A stretch of DNA of 55,314 nt from Fodinicola feengrottensis. GTDB taxonomy: Bacteria > Actinomycetota > Actinomycetes > Mycobacteriales > HKI-0501. Both the position numbers and the translations under genes were made by a program. The notes beneath the pieces are model-generated. The model was not told the origin of the DNA. It searched no databases and saw only the letters and a list, made by a program, of their open reading frames with translations. Shown in pieces: positions 28,053-37,194 of this stretch (positions within the stretch are counted from its first letter, which is position 1; every line of letters starts with the position of its first letter). Location: contig NZ_WOTO01000061.1 in the NCBI RefSeq assembly GCF_010993775.1, positions 1 to 55,314 on the forward strand. The letters run 5' to 3'.

Positions 28053-30081
28053 CTAGCTTCTCAGGTCGTAGACGGTCTGCCCGCCGACTGTCTTCGCGGT
28101 GTAATGGGCGGCGACCCAAGTGGCGATCGCTGTTCCGGAGCCGTCTCCGCCGCGGCCCTGCTGCCCGCCGCCGATGTAGTAGCTGATCTTGCCCTGCGCG
28201 ACATATTGTTGGAACTGCGCCAAAGTCGGCGAGTTGTCCGTACCGCTGAAGCCGCCGATGGCCATCACCGACTTCCCGGACGCCAGTTCCAGGCTGGCCG
28301 CGCCCTGCGAGCCGTTCGTGGCCGCCGCCCACATTGTCGAGGTGGCTTTCACCAGCGCGGTGAGCTGGCTGTTAGCGGTCGCATCCCCACCAGGACCACC
28401 GCTTTGGTTGCCAGGCCGAGAAGTCCCGGAGGTGGGTGGCTGCCCATCAAAACCGCGCTGACCGCCCGAGCCTGGCTGTCCGCCACCGAAGTTCGGCCGG
28501 CCACCTTCCCTGATGATCATCCCTCCGGAGGGACCGCCACCGAACCCTCCCTGACCGCCGGCTGAGGCTGGCCCAGAGGTGGGAATCGAACCGTTGTGTG
28601 GCACCGATGCGGTCGCCACCGCGTATGCGGACGCGCCACCGAATCCGGTCATCACCGCCGCGATCGCCGCGATAACAGCGATCCGCCTCGTACGATGGGC
28701 GCCGACCAACAGACCAGTCGCGGCCAACACGCCAGCGATCACTACGATCCAGCGCAGCGCCGGCAGCCAGGAAGAGTCGCGGCCCAGCAGGTCGTACGCC
28801 CAGATGCCAGTAACCGCGACCATGGCGGCAAGCGCCACCCGCGGCGCGATTTCGGTACGAGAGCGCCACAAAGTGACCGAACTGATGCCGATGAGCGCAC
28901 CGATCGCCGGCGCCAACGCGACTGTGTAGTACGGGTGGATAATCCCACTCATGTAGCTGAAAACCAGCCCGGTGACCAGCAGCCAGCCGCCCCAGAGCAG
29001 CACTGCGGCCCTGGTCCGATCAGTGCGCGGCGCACGCCGGCCAACCCACAGCACAGTAACCATGCCGATCAAAGCGGCCGGCAACAGCCACGAGATCTCA
29101 CTGCCGAAAGAGTCCGAGAACAGCCGGGTAATGCCAGTGGCACCACCAAAACCGCCACCCCCACCGCCTGCTCCACCACCGCCGCCGAAGCCACCGGCGC
29201 CACCGCCCTGCCCGAAAATCCGGCCGAGGCCGTTGTATCCCAGCGCCAGCTCCAAAAGGCTGTTGTTGGTCGAGCCGCCGATGTACGGGCGAGAGGCCGC
29301 CGGCCAGAGCTCGACCAGTGCGACGAACCAGCCGGCGGACACCAGCAGCGTCCCGCCGGCGGCCAGCAAATGCAGCAACCTGCGTGGCCACGAGAACCTG
29401 GAAACCACCAGATAGACCAACACAAACGCCGGCAGTACGAGGAAAGCCTGCATCATCTTGGTAAGGAACCCGAAGCCGATCGCGGCACCGGCCACCATCA
29501 GCCACAGCATCGCGGCCCGGCTGGACACCTTTTCCAGAGCCCGTACGACACAGTAGGCAGCGGCCACCATCAGCAGGGTCAGCAGCGCGTCCGGATTGTT
29601 GAAGCGGAACATCAAGACCGCGACCGGGGTCAACGCCAGTGCGGCGCCGGCGATCAGGCCGGCGACTGGACCGGACCACCGGCGTACGGCGGCATAAAGC
29701 AGCGCGACCGCGGCCACTCCGCACAGTGCCTGCGGAATCAGCATGCTCCAGCTGGAAAATCCGAAGACCCGGCCGGAAAGCGCGTCGAGCCAGAGCGCGG
29801 CCGGCGGCTTGTCGACGGTGATGGAGTTGCCGGCGTCCAGCGAGCCGAAAAGCAAGGCCTTCCAACTTTGTGTGCCGGCTTGGACAGCGGCGGCGTAGAA
29901 AGTGTTCGCATAGCCCGAAGCCGCGAGATTCCACATATAGAGGAACGCCGTTCCGACCAACAGGACCAGCACGGACGGGCGTACCCATGCCGATTGCCCC
30001 TCCGGGCCCAACAAAAATCGGCGTACGGGCGGCGGGATCCACGTCCTGCCGGACCCGCGGTTGATCTGCGGTGACTGTCAT
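28053..30081 (-). CDS. GT39-family glycosyltransferase, YkcB-like, with Gly-rich loops
   Basis: Multi-spanning GT-C fold enzyme. The first TM (VLVLLVGTAFLYMWNLA) is followed by the GT39 loop TFYAAAVQAGTQSWKALLFGSLDAGNSITVDKPP with the acidic and DKPP residues, then RFNNPDALLTLLMVAA. About eleven TM helices. A Gly-rich stretch at about 29150-29215 lies in an extracytoplasmic loop, a second one near 28440-28580 leads into a C-terminal soluble domain (SVMAIGGFSGTDNSPTLAQFQQYVAQGKISYYI) as in YkcA/B-like mannosyltransferases. Likely transfers a sugar from a polyprenyl carrier outside the membrane. The ATG at 30081 (MTVTADQPRVRQ) needs a frame change near 30020; the shorter start there is TTG 30014. 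Confidence 0.8.
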
Positions 30082-30274
30082 CGGAATGCCTCTTTCGATT
30101 TCTGGCGCGGGAAGGCCCAGATTGACGGCGGTGACTGTATGCGGCCTGTGTCCCGAATAGGCGTCCGCTGTGACCGGAACACCCACAGGTGGGAGCTATT
30201 GGTCGCACAGGTGACGCACAGCCGGCGCATGGACTCTGGAGACAGTCACCACCCAGGACGGGAGGACGGCCGGC

Positions 30275-31171
30275 ATGGCCTGGAGCCCGACCGCGCGCCT
30301 GGTCGTCTCGGATCCTGCTGTGCTGCCCAAAGCCCGCGCGATCGTGACGGCCGAGCTGGCCGCGATTGATCGGGCGTGCAGCCGGTTCCGGGCCGATTCC
30401 GAGCTGATGCGCGCCCATCGCGACGGCCGGCCGGTGCCGGTCAGCCCACTGCTGTCGGAGTTCGTCGCGGCCGCGTTGGACGCGGCCCGGCAGACCGACG
30501 GGGACGTGTCCCCCACGGTTGGCTCGGCGCTCAACCAACTCGGCCACGACCGGGATTTCGACCTGCTGACCGACGGCGGCACAGCCGTACACGTCATCGT
30601 CCAACCGGCTCCCGGCTGGCGGCGGGTCCGGCTGGCCGGCGGGCACCTGACCGTGCCGGCCGGCGTCGTGCTGGACCTCGGCGCGACCGCCACAGCGGTG
30701 GCCGCCGACCGGTGCGCCCGGCTGGTGGCCGATCGCTGCGGGGTCGGCGCTCTGGTCAGCCTCGGCGGCGATATCGCCACCGCCGGCTCGCACCCGGGCG
30801 GTTGGCAGGTTTTGGTGCAGGACCAGGAAGACGACCCGGCTTGTACGGTACGAGTGCCGGCCGGTGCGGCGATGGCGACCTCCAGCACCCGGAGCCGGCA
30901 GTGGGTCCGCGACGGCCGGCTGCCGCACCACATCATCGACCGGCGGACCGGCCAGCCGGCCGCCGCGGGGTGGCGAAGCGCATCCGTGGTGGCCGCCAGC
31001 TGCCTGACCGCGAACGTGGCCTCCACCTGCGCTTTGGTACGTGGTTCGGGGGCGCTGCCATGGCTGCGCGACCGGCGGCTGCCGAGCCGACTGGTGGGCC
31101 AGGACGGCAGCGTCCACACAGTCAACGGCTGCCACCTTCTGCCCCTTCTCCCCAGCCCTGAATTCAAGTGA
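30275..31171 (+). CDS. apbE: ApbE-family FAD:protein FMN transferase
   Basis: An intact 298-residue protein. It has SRFRADSELMRAHRDGRPVPVS, the segment DGDVSPTVGSAL, LDLGATATAVAADR corresponding to the KGxAxD nucleotide site (here GATATAVAAD, without the Lys), LVSLGGDIATAG, and HHIIDRRTGQPA, the ApbE hallmark. The family attaches FMN through a phosphoester to Thr in flavoproteins such as NqrC/RnfG types or FMN-binding domain proteins. No signal peptide or lipobox, so it is cytosolic or export is unclear. Divergent from the GT39 gene. No obvious target protein nearby. Confidence 0.82.
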   Translation: MAWSPTARLVVSDPAVLPKARAIVTAELAAIDRACSRFRADSELMRAHRDGRPVPVSPLLSEFVAAALDAARQTDGDVSPTVGSALNQLGHDRDFDLLTDGGTAVHVIVQPAPGWRRVRLAGGHLTVPAGVVLDLGATATAVAADRCARLVADRCGVGALVSLGGDIATAGSHPGGWQVLVQDQEDDPACTVRVPAGAAMATSSTRSRQWVRDGRLPHHIIDRRTGQPAAAGWRSASVVAASCLTANVASTCALVRGSGALPWLRDRRLPSRLVGQDGSVHTVNGCHLLPLLPSPEFK

Positions 31172-31202
31172 CGTGAAGCCGTTGCGGTGACAGGATCCGG
31201 GT

Positions 31203-31969
31203 GTGGATCTGGACGGTTTCGTACGGGACGGCTATGTCGTGGTGCGTGCCACGTTCGACCCCACCACGGCTCGGGAATGTCGGGACTTGATCTGGGAATC
31301 CCTTGCTGCGCAAGGGATTCAGGAAGACGACCAGACGACTTGGACCCGCTCATGCGTCAGCGTCGACTGCCCGGAGGCGGAGCCGTTCGCAGCGGCCGCC
31401 GCGTCGCCGGCGTTGTCCGCCGCGTACGACGAGTTGATCGGCCCGGGCCGATGGACGCGCGGAAAAAGGGGTCGGCGGCTCGGTGCCGGTCCGGTTCCCG
31501 TCGGAGGACCGCGGCAACGCCGGCTACCACATCGAGGGCAGCTGGGACAGTCCCGACGGTTACCGGGTGAACGTACGGTCCAGGGCCAGGGGGGGGTCTG
31601 CTTGCGCTGTTCCTTTTCTCCGACGTGGGAGACGACGACGCGCCGACCCGGCTGGTGACCGGTTCGCACCAGCACATCGCGCGAATTCTCGCGCCTTATG
31701 GAGAAACTGGCGTCACCAGCGAGGAAGTCGAGAGCAAGTGGCGGCCGTCGATCCTCTGCCGGCGCACCGCGCACGCCACCGGCAGAGCCGGCGACGTGTA
31801 TCTCTGCCACCCTTTCGTCGTCCACACCGCCACCTGGCCACACCGTGGCACGACACCCCGGATGATGGCCCAACCAGCTGTGCACGTACGCAGCGGATTC
31901 ACCCTCGACGGAACAGACACGTCCCCGGTCGCCCAGGCCATCATGGCCGGCCTGTCCGGCACAGACTGA
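31203..31969 (+). CDS. Phytanoyl-CoA dioxygenase (PhyH)-like Fe(II)/2-oxoglutarate oxygenase
   Basis: GTG at 31203 gives DLDGFVRDGYVVVRATF, the usual PhyH opening. The metal triad is probably His and Glu in GYHIEGSWD (H-x-E instead of the commoner H-x-D) and the distal His in CHPFVVHTATWPHRG; the Arg in TTPRMMAQPA would bind 2-oxoglutarate. LLALFLFSDVGDDDAPTRLVTGSHQHI is typical of the family. Two indels, near 31465 and at the eight-G run near 31590, change frame. Substrate unknown. Starts 31 bases after ApbE. Confidence 0.7.
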
Positions 31970-32036
31970 GTCGAATCGAGGCATTGTCAACGAATGCAAC
32001 GAAACAGCTGCCTGTTCGTTAATCGCAAAAGCGAGC

Positions 32037-32648
32037 CTACGGCTGCAGTGCCGCCTCAACCCTGGCGCGGACAGCACTTGCCAGTTCGGCGTGGGCGGCG
32101 TTGAGGTCTATGGCGTCGGGTTCCAGGAGGTATTGCTGGGCGATGCCGCGCAGGGCGCCGACAAACCAGGCGGCCATGCCTTCAAGGTCGACGCCGGTGT
32201 CTTCGGTGACACCGGAGCGCCGCATGCCTTCGACGAAGGCGTCGCGGAATTTGCGGCGGAGCCGGACGAATTCGGAGCGAAGGTGCGGGGACGGGCCCAG
32301 AGACTCGAGCAGCAGGACGTAATAGACGCGGTAGGCGACGGTGCCTTCCATGACCATTTTGCGGTGCGCCAGCAGCGCAGCCTCCATGGCGGTGGCGAAG
32401 TCCGCGGCGGCGGCCAGTTCGGGCAGCAGAACCGCTTGCTCCCACTCTTCGATGACCTTGCCGACGACGGCGGCCAGCAACGCGTCCTTGGATCCGAAGT
32501 GGAAATTCACGGCGGCGCGGCTCATGCCGGCGCGGGCGCCGATCTCGGCGACGGAGGTGGCCTGGACTCCCTTTTCGGCCAGCAGCGTGAGCGCCGCGGC
32601 GAGGAGCCGTTGACGGCTCGCGGCGGAGCGTTCTGCCTGGGTGGCCAC
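32037..32648 (-). CDS. TetR-family transcriptional regulator
   Basis: An intact 203-residue protein. The N-terminal HTH is clear: RQRLLAAALTLLAEKG, TSVAEIGARAGMSRAAVNFHFGSKDALLAAVV. The C-terminal ligand domain is helical with no recognised ligand class. It is divergent from the leader peptide and ABC exporter across 468 bases, so it is a candidate repressor of the exporter. The start ATG at 32648 is 5 residues before the HTH region. Confidence 0.88.
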   Translation of the reverse strand: MATQAERSAASRQRLLAAALTLLAEKGVQATSVAEIGARAGMSRAAVNFHFGSKDALLAAVVGKVIEEWEQAVLLPELAAAADFATAMEAALLAHRKMVMEGTVAYRVYYVLLLESLGPSPHLRSEFVRLRRKFRDAFVEGMRRSGVTEDTGVDLEGMAAWFVGALRGIAQQYLLEPDAIDLNAAHAELASAVRARVEAALQP

Positions 32649-33116
32649 ACGGAAACCTTCCTCGGCGGGACTCCTGGTCTATACCAAATATACCGTACGA
32701 CGTTAAGTTGCTAAACGCTTCGCAACAATGTACGGTTTGCTCCAGCGCTCGCTGGCACCCCCCCGACCTGCGAGCGCGACCTGTCACCAGTCATTCGGCA
32801 GGGGCCGGTCGAGGTGTTTCGACGCCTTGACCGCCGGGCAGGTTTGCAAGCAGCGGCCCACCGCTTCTGCCGGGTGGGTGGGCCGCTCGCTTCCTCCCCG
32901 CATTCATGCGGGTCGAGAAAATTCCCCGCTCGCGCACATAAACTGCGCTCTTATGCTGGGTGTCAGCTGTGTGTTCAACAGCCGACCGCTGTGCACCACA
33001 ACATACAGCGAACGCCCAGAATTCCTTATTGTCTGCACAGCCGGATTTCATCGACGCGGCCAACTATCTCGGATAGCTTTCGAAGTGTCAGATCAACACA
33101 AAAGGAGGTGAAGAAA
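32649..33116. promoter_or_regulatory. Intergenic control region between TetR and the exporter leader
   Basis: No gene is convincing here. Near the TetR start there is an AT-rich block (32675-32735) with CCGTAC...GTACGG arms (32694-32736) around a GTTGC-x10-GCAAC inverted repeat, the best operator candidate. The half next to the exporter leader (32920-33100) is also relatively AT-rich and ends in the very strong ribosome site AAAGGAGGTG at 33101. Confidence 0.4.
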
Positions 33117-33224
33117 ATGGCATTCACCAGGGTCACCCCGCGCAAAACCAGTGTGCCGCCGGCCGCAGCCGCGCAAGCCCGCGCCGCGCAAGCCCATCCA
33201 CAAGTAGCAACGAGAAAATCCCTG
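33117..33224 (+). CDS. Short leader peptide ahead of an ABC exporter
   Basis: A near-perfect ribosome site (AAAGGAGGTGAAGAAA) precedes ATG 33117 and a peptide starting MAFTRVTPRKTSVPPAAAA, basic and Ala/Gln-rich. As printed the frame has no stop before the exporter; the +1 frame stops at TAG 33205 and TGA 33223, immediately before a strong terminator, so either a one-base error or a long N-terminal extension of the exporter is implied. The end given is the TGA-adjacent point. It could be a regulatory leader (attenuator uORF) or the precursor of an exported peptide. Confidence 0.4.
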
Positions 33225-33258
33225 AGCCGGGGCGGGCATTCATTAGCCCGCCCCGGCT
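33225..33258 (+). terminator. Strong intrinsic terminator in the leader of the ABC exporter
   Basis: Perfect 13-base arms AGCCGGGGCGGGC / GCCCGCCCCGGCT around ATTCATTA, followed by TTTCGTTT. It lies between the leader peptide and the exporter ATG at 33285, so exporter transcription must read through it. Confidence 0.85.
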
Positions 33259-33284
33259 TTTCGTTTCCACCAAAGGAAAGTCAG

Positions 33285-34981
33285 ATGGCCAACTCGCCCA
33301 GTGCCGCGGTCCGGCCGTTGCTGCGACGGTTCTGGCCGTACGCGCGCCCCGACCGCGGCCGGCTTTTCGTGGCGGCCGCGCTGACGCTGGGCGGCGCGGC
33401 CGGTGAGCTGGTCGCGGTGGTGATGTTCGCGGAAATCACCGACAACGCGTTGGCGACCGGAAAGCTCGGCGGATTCTGGTGGCCGGCAGCGGGTTGGCTG
33501 GGTGTCACCGCGATCGGCGGAATGACCTCGTATTTCGCCTCCATGGTGACCGCGAAAGTAGCCGAACGATTCCTGCTCAGGCTGCGAGACGCGGTTTTTC
33601 GCGCACCTGCAAAGGCTCTCGCCGGATTTCTTCGCTGGCAGCAAGATCGGCGACCTGGTGAGCCGACTGTCGTCCGACATCGCGGCGGTCGAACAGCTGG
33701 TGGTCTCCGGCGCCGTCGAATTCTCCACTGCTGCCGCCTCAGCTTTGCTGTTCGCGGCCGCCGCGCTCCTTATCCGCTGGGAACTCGCATTGGTGGTTTT
33801 CGCGGTGGCACCGCTGTTCCTGCTGGCCGCGCGATATTTCTCCGGTCGACTGCAGCGCGCCTCAGTGGACGAGCGGGCCAGCAACGGCGACATCGCGGCC
33901 GCGGTGCAGGAGGGACTGGCAAGCGTTGCGATGGTCCAAGCGTACACCACCAACAAAACGCTGAGTCCGACCGGCTGCACCGGCATGGTTTGGCTTGGAT
34001 GCGGGCCAAACTCAGCCAGAGCAGAGCCACCGCCGCCTATGGACCGCTGGTCGACCTGGTCGAAGTGGCCTGCATCCTGGGCATCATCGGCCTGGGCGTC
34101 TGGGAGATCGCGGCCGGCCGGCTCACCCTTGGCGGGACTGCTCGCTTTCGTCGCCTACCTGGGATTTCTCTACCCGCCCATTCAACAGCTCGGCCAGCTG
34201 AACCTCGCCATCAGCGAGGCCACCGCCGGTTCGGCGCGACTCACCGATTTGCTGGCGATCGAGCCAGCGGTCGTGGACGCGCCGCTGGCGATCGCGCGGC
34301 GCCGCGGGCTCGCGGGGTCGTCGAGGTCACCGACGTGACCTTCCACTATCCAGGCGCCGAGCAGCCGGCCGCTGACAGCCTTACTTTCGTGGCCAACCCA
34401 CGGGAACTGGTGATGATCACCGGGTCGAGCGGGGCCGGGAAATCCACCATCGCCAAGCTGTTGCTGCGATTCTACGATCCGGATCGTGGCGAGATCCGGT
34501 TGGACGGCGTCGTCGACATCCGAGCGCTGACGCTCGCCTCGCTCCGCGAGAACATCACCCTGGTTCCCCAGGAAACCGTGGTTTTCCATGCCACGATCAG
34601 GGAAAACATCCGCTACGCCCGGCCACAGGAGAGAGAGACGAGGACGTCGTACGGGCCGCCGCCGCGGCGGGCGCGCATTCCTTCATCACCGCGTTGTCGG
34701 ACGGCTACGACACGGTCGCCGGTGAGCGCGGCAGCCGACTCTCCGGCGGCCAACGCCAGCGCGTCGGCCTCGCCCGTGCGCTCCTGCGCGACACTCCCGT
34801 GCTGGTCCTGGACGAACCCACCGCAAGCCTGGACGCGGTCGCCGCCGACCGGTTCCTGGAGCCGATCCGGATGATCGCGAAGAACCGCACAGTCATCATG
34901 ATCACCCACGACCGCCGGCTCACCCGGCACGCGGACCGACTTCTCGTGATACAGGACGGGAAACTCGACCGCGCCAGCTAG
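33285..34981 (+). CDS. ABC exporter half-transporter (fused membrane and ATPase domains)
   Basis: Start ATG 33285 after AAAGGAAAG. Residues 1-300 form a type I exporter membrane domain (VAAALTLGGAAGELVAVVMF, FSTAAASALLFAAAALLIRW, VACILGIIGLGVWEIAAG). The ATPase follows: FHYPGAEQPAADSL, Walker A GSSGAGKS, Q-loop LVPQET, signature RLSGGQRQRVGLARALL, Walker B VLVLDEPTASLD, and switch His in MITHDRRL. Frame changes near 33630, 33970, 34300 and 34635 (GAGAGAGAG, +2). The family exports lipids, drugs or peptides; with a TetR gene upstream and an attenuator-like leader, drug or peptide export is the likeliest role. Confidence 0.85.
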
Positions 34982-34982
34982 T

Positions 34983-35287
34983 CCGAATCGCGAGATGTAT
35001 CCGCGCAGTGGGTAGTTGGTGCTGTACATCCCCCAGTCGAGGCTGTAGACTCAGCCGTCGACGGTACGAGCCCGTGGATCCCGATAGGCCGCGATCCGCT
35101 GCTTGGCCGCCTTCACCGCGTTGTCCAGGACCGCGGCCTCGGTCGTGGGCTTGCCGCCCGGGGTGATGCCGAGACTCGCGAAACGTCGTACGGCTGGCTG
35201 GTCGGCGGCAGCTGGCGGATTGGCGGCCATCAACGTACAAAGCCTGGTGAAAAACGTCGACCCGTCCATCGCCGCGACGGTGGACAT
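34983..35287 (-). pseudogene. DUF1254/DUF1214 protein fragment
   Basis: The minus strand encodes TFFTRLCTLMAANPPAAADQPAVRRFASLGITPG, an internal piece of DUF1254 proteins, then ARTVDG, an in-frame stop and after it YSLDWGMYSTNYPLRGYISRFGLAG, which matches the NGW...Y.TDYL.R...A.IGLGA region of the same family. Both ends of the gene are missing: one side abuts the ABC exporter stop, the other lies 48 bases from the left end of HNH repeat copy 2. This is a remnant of a larger gene. Confidence 0.6.
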
Positions 35288-35440
35288 CGGGTTGGCTTAA
35301 GCGTGTCGCTGCACCAACGTTCTCGCCCGTCGGCGTTGAACGCGCGCGCTCTATGTTTCGTTGGGATTATTGTGAAAGTATCCAATTCCTGATCACCCGT
35401 ACGCGGCCATATTGTCGGCGCCGGCGGTAGAATTAATGTC

Positions 35441-36686
35441 ATGGCCGCCGGCGACGAAGTCACCTCTCCAGAGCTCTGGAGGTGTGACCCGGACGAGCTC
35501 GGCGAGCTGCTACAGGAGAAGAAAAAAGCGGTCTGGCTACTACAGGTCGAAGTGTTGGACATTGTCGCGGCGATCCACCGGGGAAACGTCGGCAAGACGC
35601 TCGGGCACCGCAACACCCTGGGCATGCTGCAAGACCTCCTTCGACTGTCCCCCACAGAGGCATCCCGCCGCTACAAACGGGCCCTGAACCTGTGCCCCAG
35701 CCAAGCCCTGACCGGGGAAACACTCGCACCCACACTCAGCATCGCGAGTGAGGCGATGCGCCGCGGGGAACTCGCGGACTCCCAGATCGACACGATTGTT
35801 GGGGTCGTGACCAGGCTCCCGGCCAGGGTGACCATCAAGGACCGTGAGGAAGCCGAAGCGTCGCTGGTGGAGCACGCGAAACGGTACACCGCACCAGGCC
35901 TAGCCAAAGTCGGGCGACGGATCCATGATCACCTGGGCCCCGACGGACCGGCGCCGTCCGAACACGAAAACGAGAAACCACGCCGCGAACTGTCCTTGCA
36001 CACCGGGACAGACGGACGCCTGAACTTCAGTGGCTCGTTCGACGGGGAAACCGGCACTTTGTTCAGTGAAATTCTGAGCCCCCTGGCCAAACCCCGCCCC
36101 GCCGAGAATGGCACCCCTGATCAGCGGTCAGTGTCCGAACGCAACGGGGACGCGCTCGCGGAAGCGTTGAATCTGATCGCGGACTCCGGGAAACTCCCCG
36201 TCCAGGGCGCCGAGCGGCCGCATCTCACCATCACCATCAACTGGGACATGCTCCGCGACCGCCTCGGAGTCGCATACCCACACAGCGGCGCACCGATTTC
36301 CCCAGAAGGCGTCCGACGGCTTGCCTGTGACGCGGACATCATCCCGATCGTGCTGGGCAGCGACAGCGTGCCCCTTGATGTCGGACGCAACGAACGACTC
36401 ATCACACCAGCCCTACGCAAAGCCCTGATAGCGCGAGACAAAGGCTGCGCCAGATGCGGCCGACCACCCCGCTGGACGCGGGGGCACCACGTGCAGCACT
36501 GGGCCGATGGTGGGCATACCTGCCTGCCTTGACAATTGCGTGCTCCTGTGCGATCGCTGTCATCGTTTGCTGCACCACGGCGGTTGGGATGTACGCATTG
36601 TTGACGGAATTGTTGAATTCCTGCCGCCCGCGTACGTTGACCGCGAACGAAGACCCATCCGCGGCATCAACCAACTCGCCGCATAG
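35441..36686 (+). pseudogene. DUF222/HNH endonuclease (13E12 family), copy 2, broken in the HNH motif
   Basis: The N-terminal and central parts are in one frame for 363 residues, through DGETGTLFSEI where copy 1 is broken. The HNH domain begins CARCGRPPRWTRGHHVQHWADGGHTCL, but CCTGCCTG at 36519-36526 is a 4-base tandem duplication relative to copy 1 and creates a stop (HTCLP). The remainder (CVLLCDRCHRLLHHGGWDVRIVDG to INQLAA, stop at 36686) continues in another frame. Removing one CCTG restores a 415-residue protein. Confidence 0.75.
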
Positions 36687-36697
36687 AAAAGCCACCC

Positions 36698-36727
36698 GGC
36701 CGCCGGGCACCACCACGCCCGGCGGCC
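36698..36727 (+). terminator. Terminator-like hairpin after HNH copy 2
   Basis: Same GGCCGCCGGGC / GCCCGGCGGCC hairpin as after copy 1, 11 bases past the stop. Confidence 0.7.
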
Positions 36728-36738
36728 CACAACCCTGC

Positions 36739-37194
36739 AGACGAGCCATCACCCATCCTTCTCAACAGACCTGAACCCGAGAACCGCCAACAAACAGTGG
36801 CTTGTCGGATTGTGTCCGCTGTTGATGAGGGCTCGCCACTCACAATCTCGCCGCGCTGGCCTCACCGCCCGACACGCCGAAGCGGCGCGAAACTGTCGTA
36901 CCGATGCTGTTTTCTGGCCCCCCCCTTTGAACGGGCGGGGGGTGGGTTTGAGGACCGACGTCCACTAAAAATTGCAAATTTGCCTCTCTCGACCCCCCCC
37001 CCCCGCCCGTCACTGGGTGGGGGCAACTTTGCGGTTGGGTACGACAGTTTCGCGCCGCACCTGGGTCTATTCGCAGGTCGGCGAAACAGTCCGCGGCCTC
37101 GGTCCGCGCAGGGGGACGAGCGCGACGCACGTCAGCAGCCCGCAACACTCAGCGTCACCCAGCCACGTGCTTGTTGCTACTGGTAGTGAGATTC
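36739..37194. other. Non-coding stretch with homopolymers and G-runs
   Basis: No gene with actinobacterial codon pattern was found. The stretch holds a C8-TTTGAACGGGCGGGGGGTGGG arrangement near 36918-36950, a run of twelve C at 36993-37004, and CACTGGGTGGGGGCAAC near 37011. Composition is more mixed than the flanking genes. It may be degraded sequence. Confidence 0.5.

Larger units (their letters stand above)
35335..36738 (+). repeat. HNH (13E12-type) repeat element, copy 2
   Basis: Second copy of the unit at 1518-2936, same strand, about 1.4 kb, with the same left boundary 20-mer and the same terminator at the right. It is 1404 bases against 1419 in copy 1, the difference being the small indels described for the two genes. 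Confidence 0.85.

Noticed and set aside
33117..33224. A confident lanthipeptide or other RiPP precursor
   Set aside because: There is no modification enzyme nearby, no Cys in the peptide and no recognisable leader motif; kept only as one alternative for the leader peptide.
32814..34874. ABC exporter with a 150-residue N-terminal extension
   Set aside because: The extension crosses a strong ribosome site and a perfect terminator hairpin, and the exporter has its own ribosome site and a normal start at 33285.
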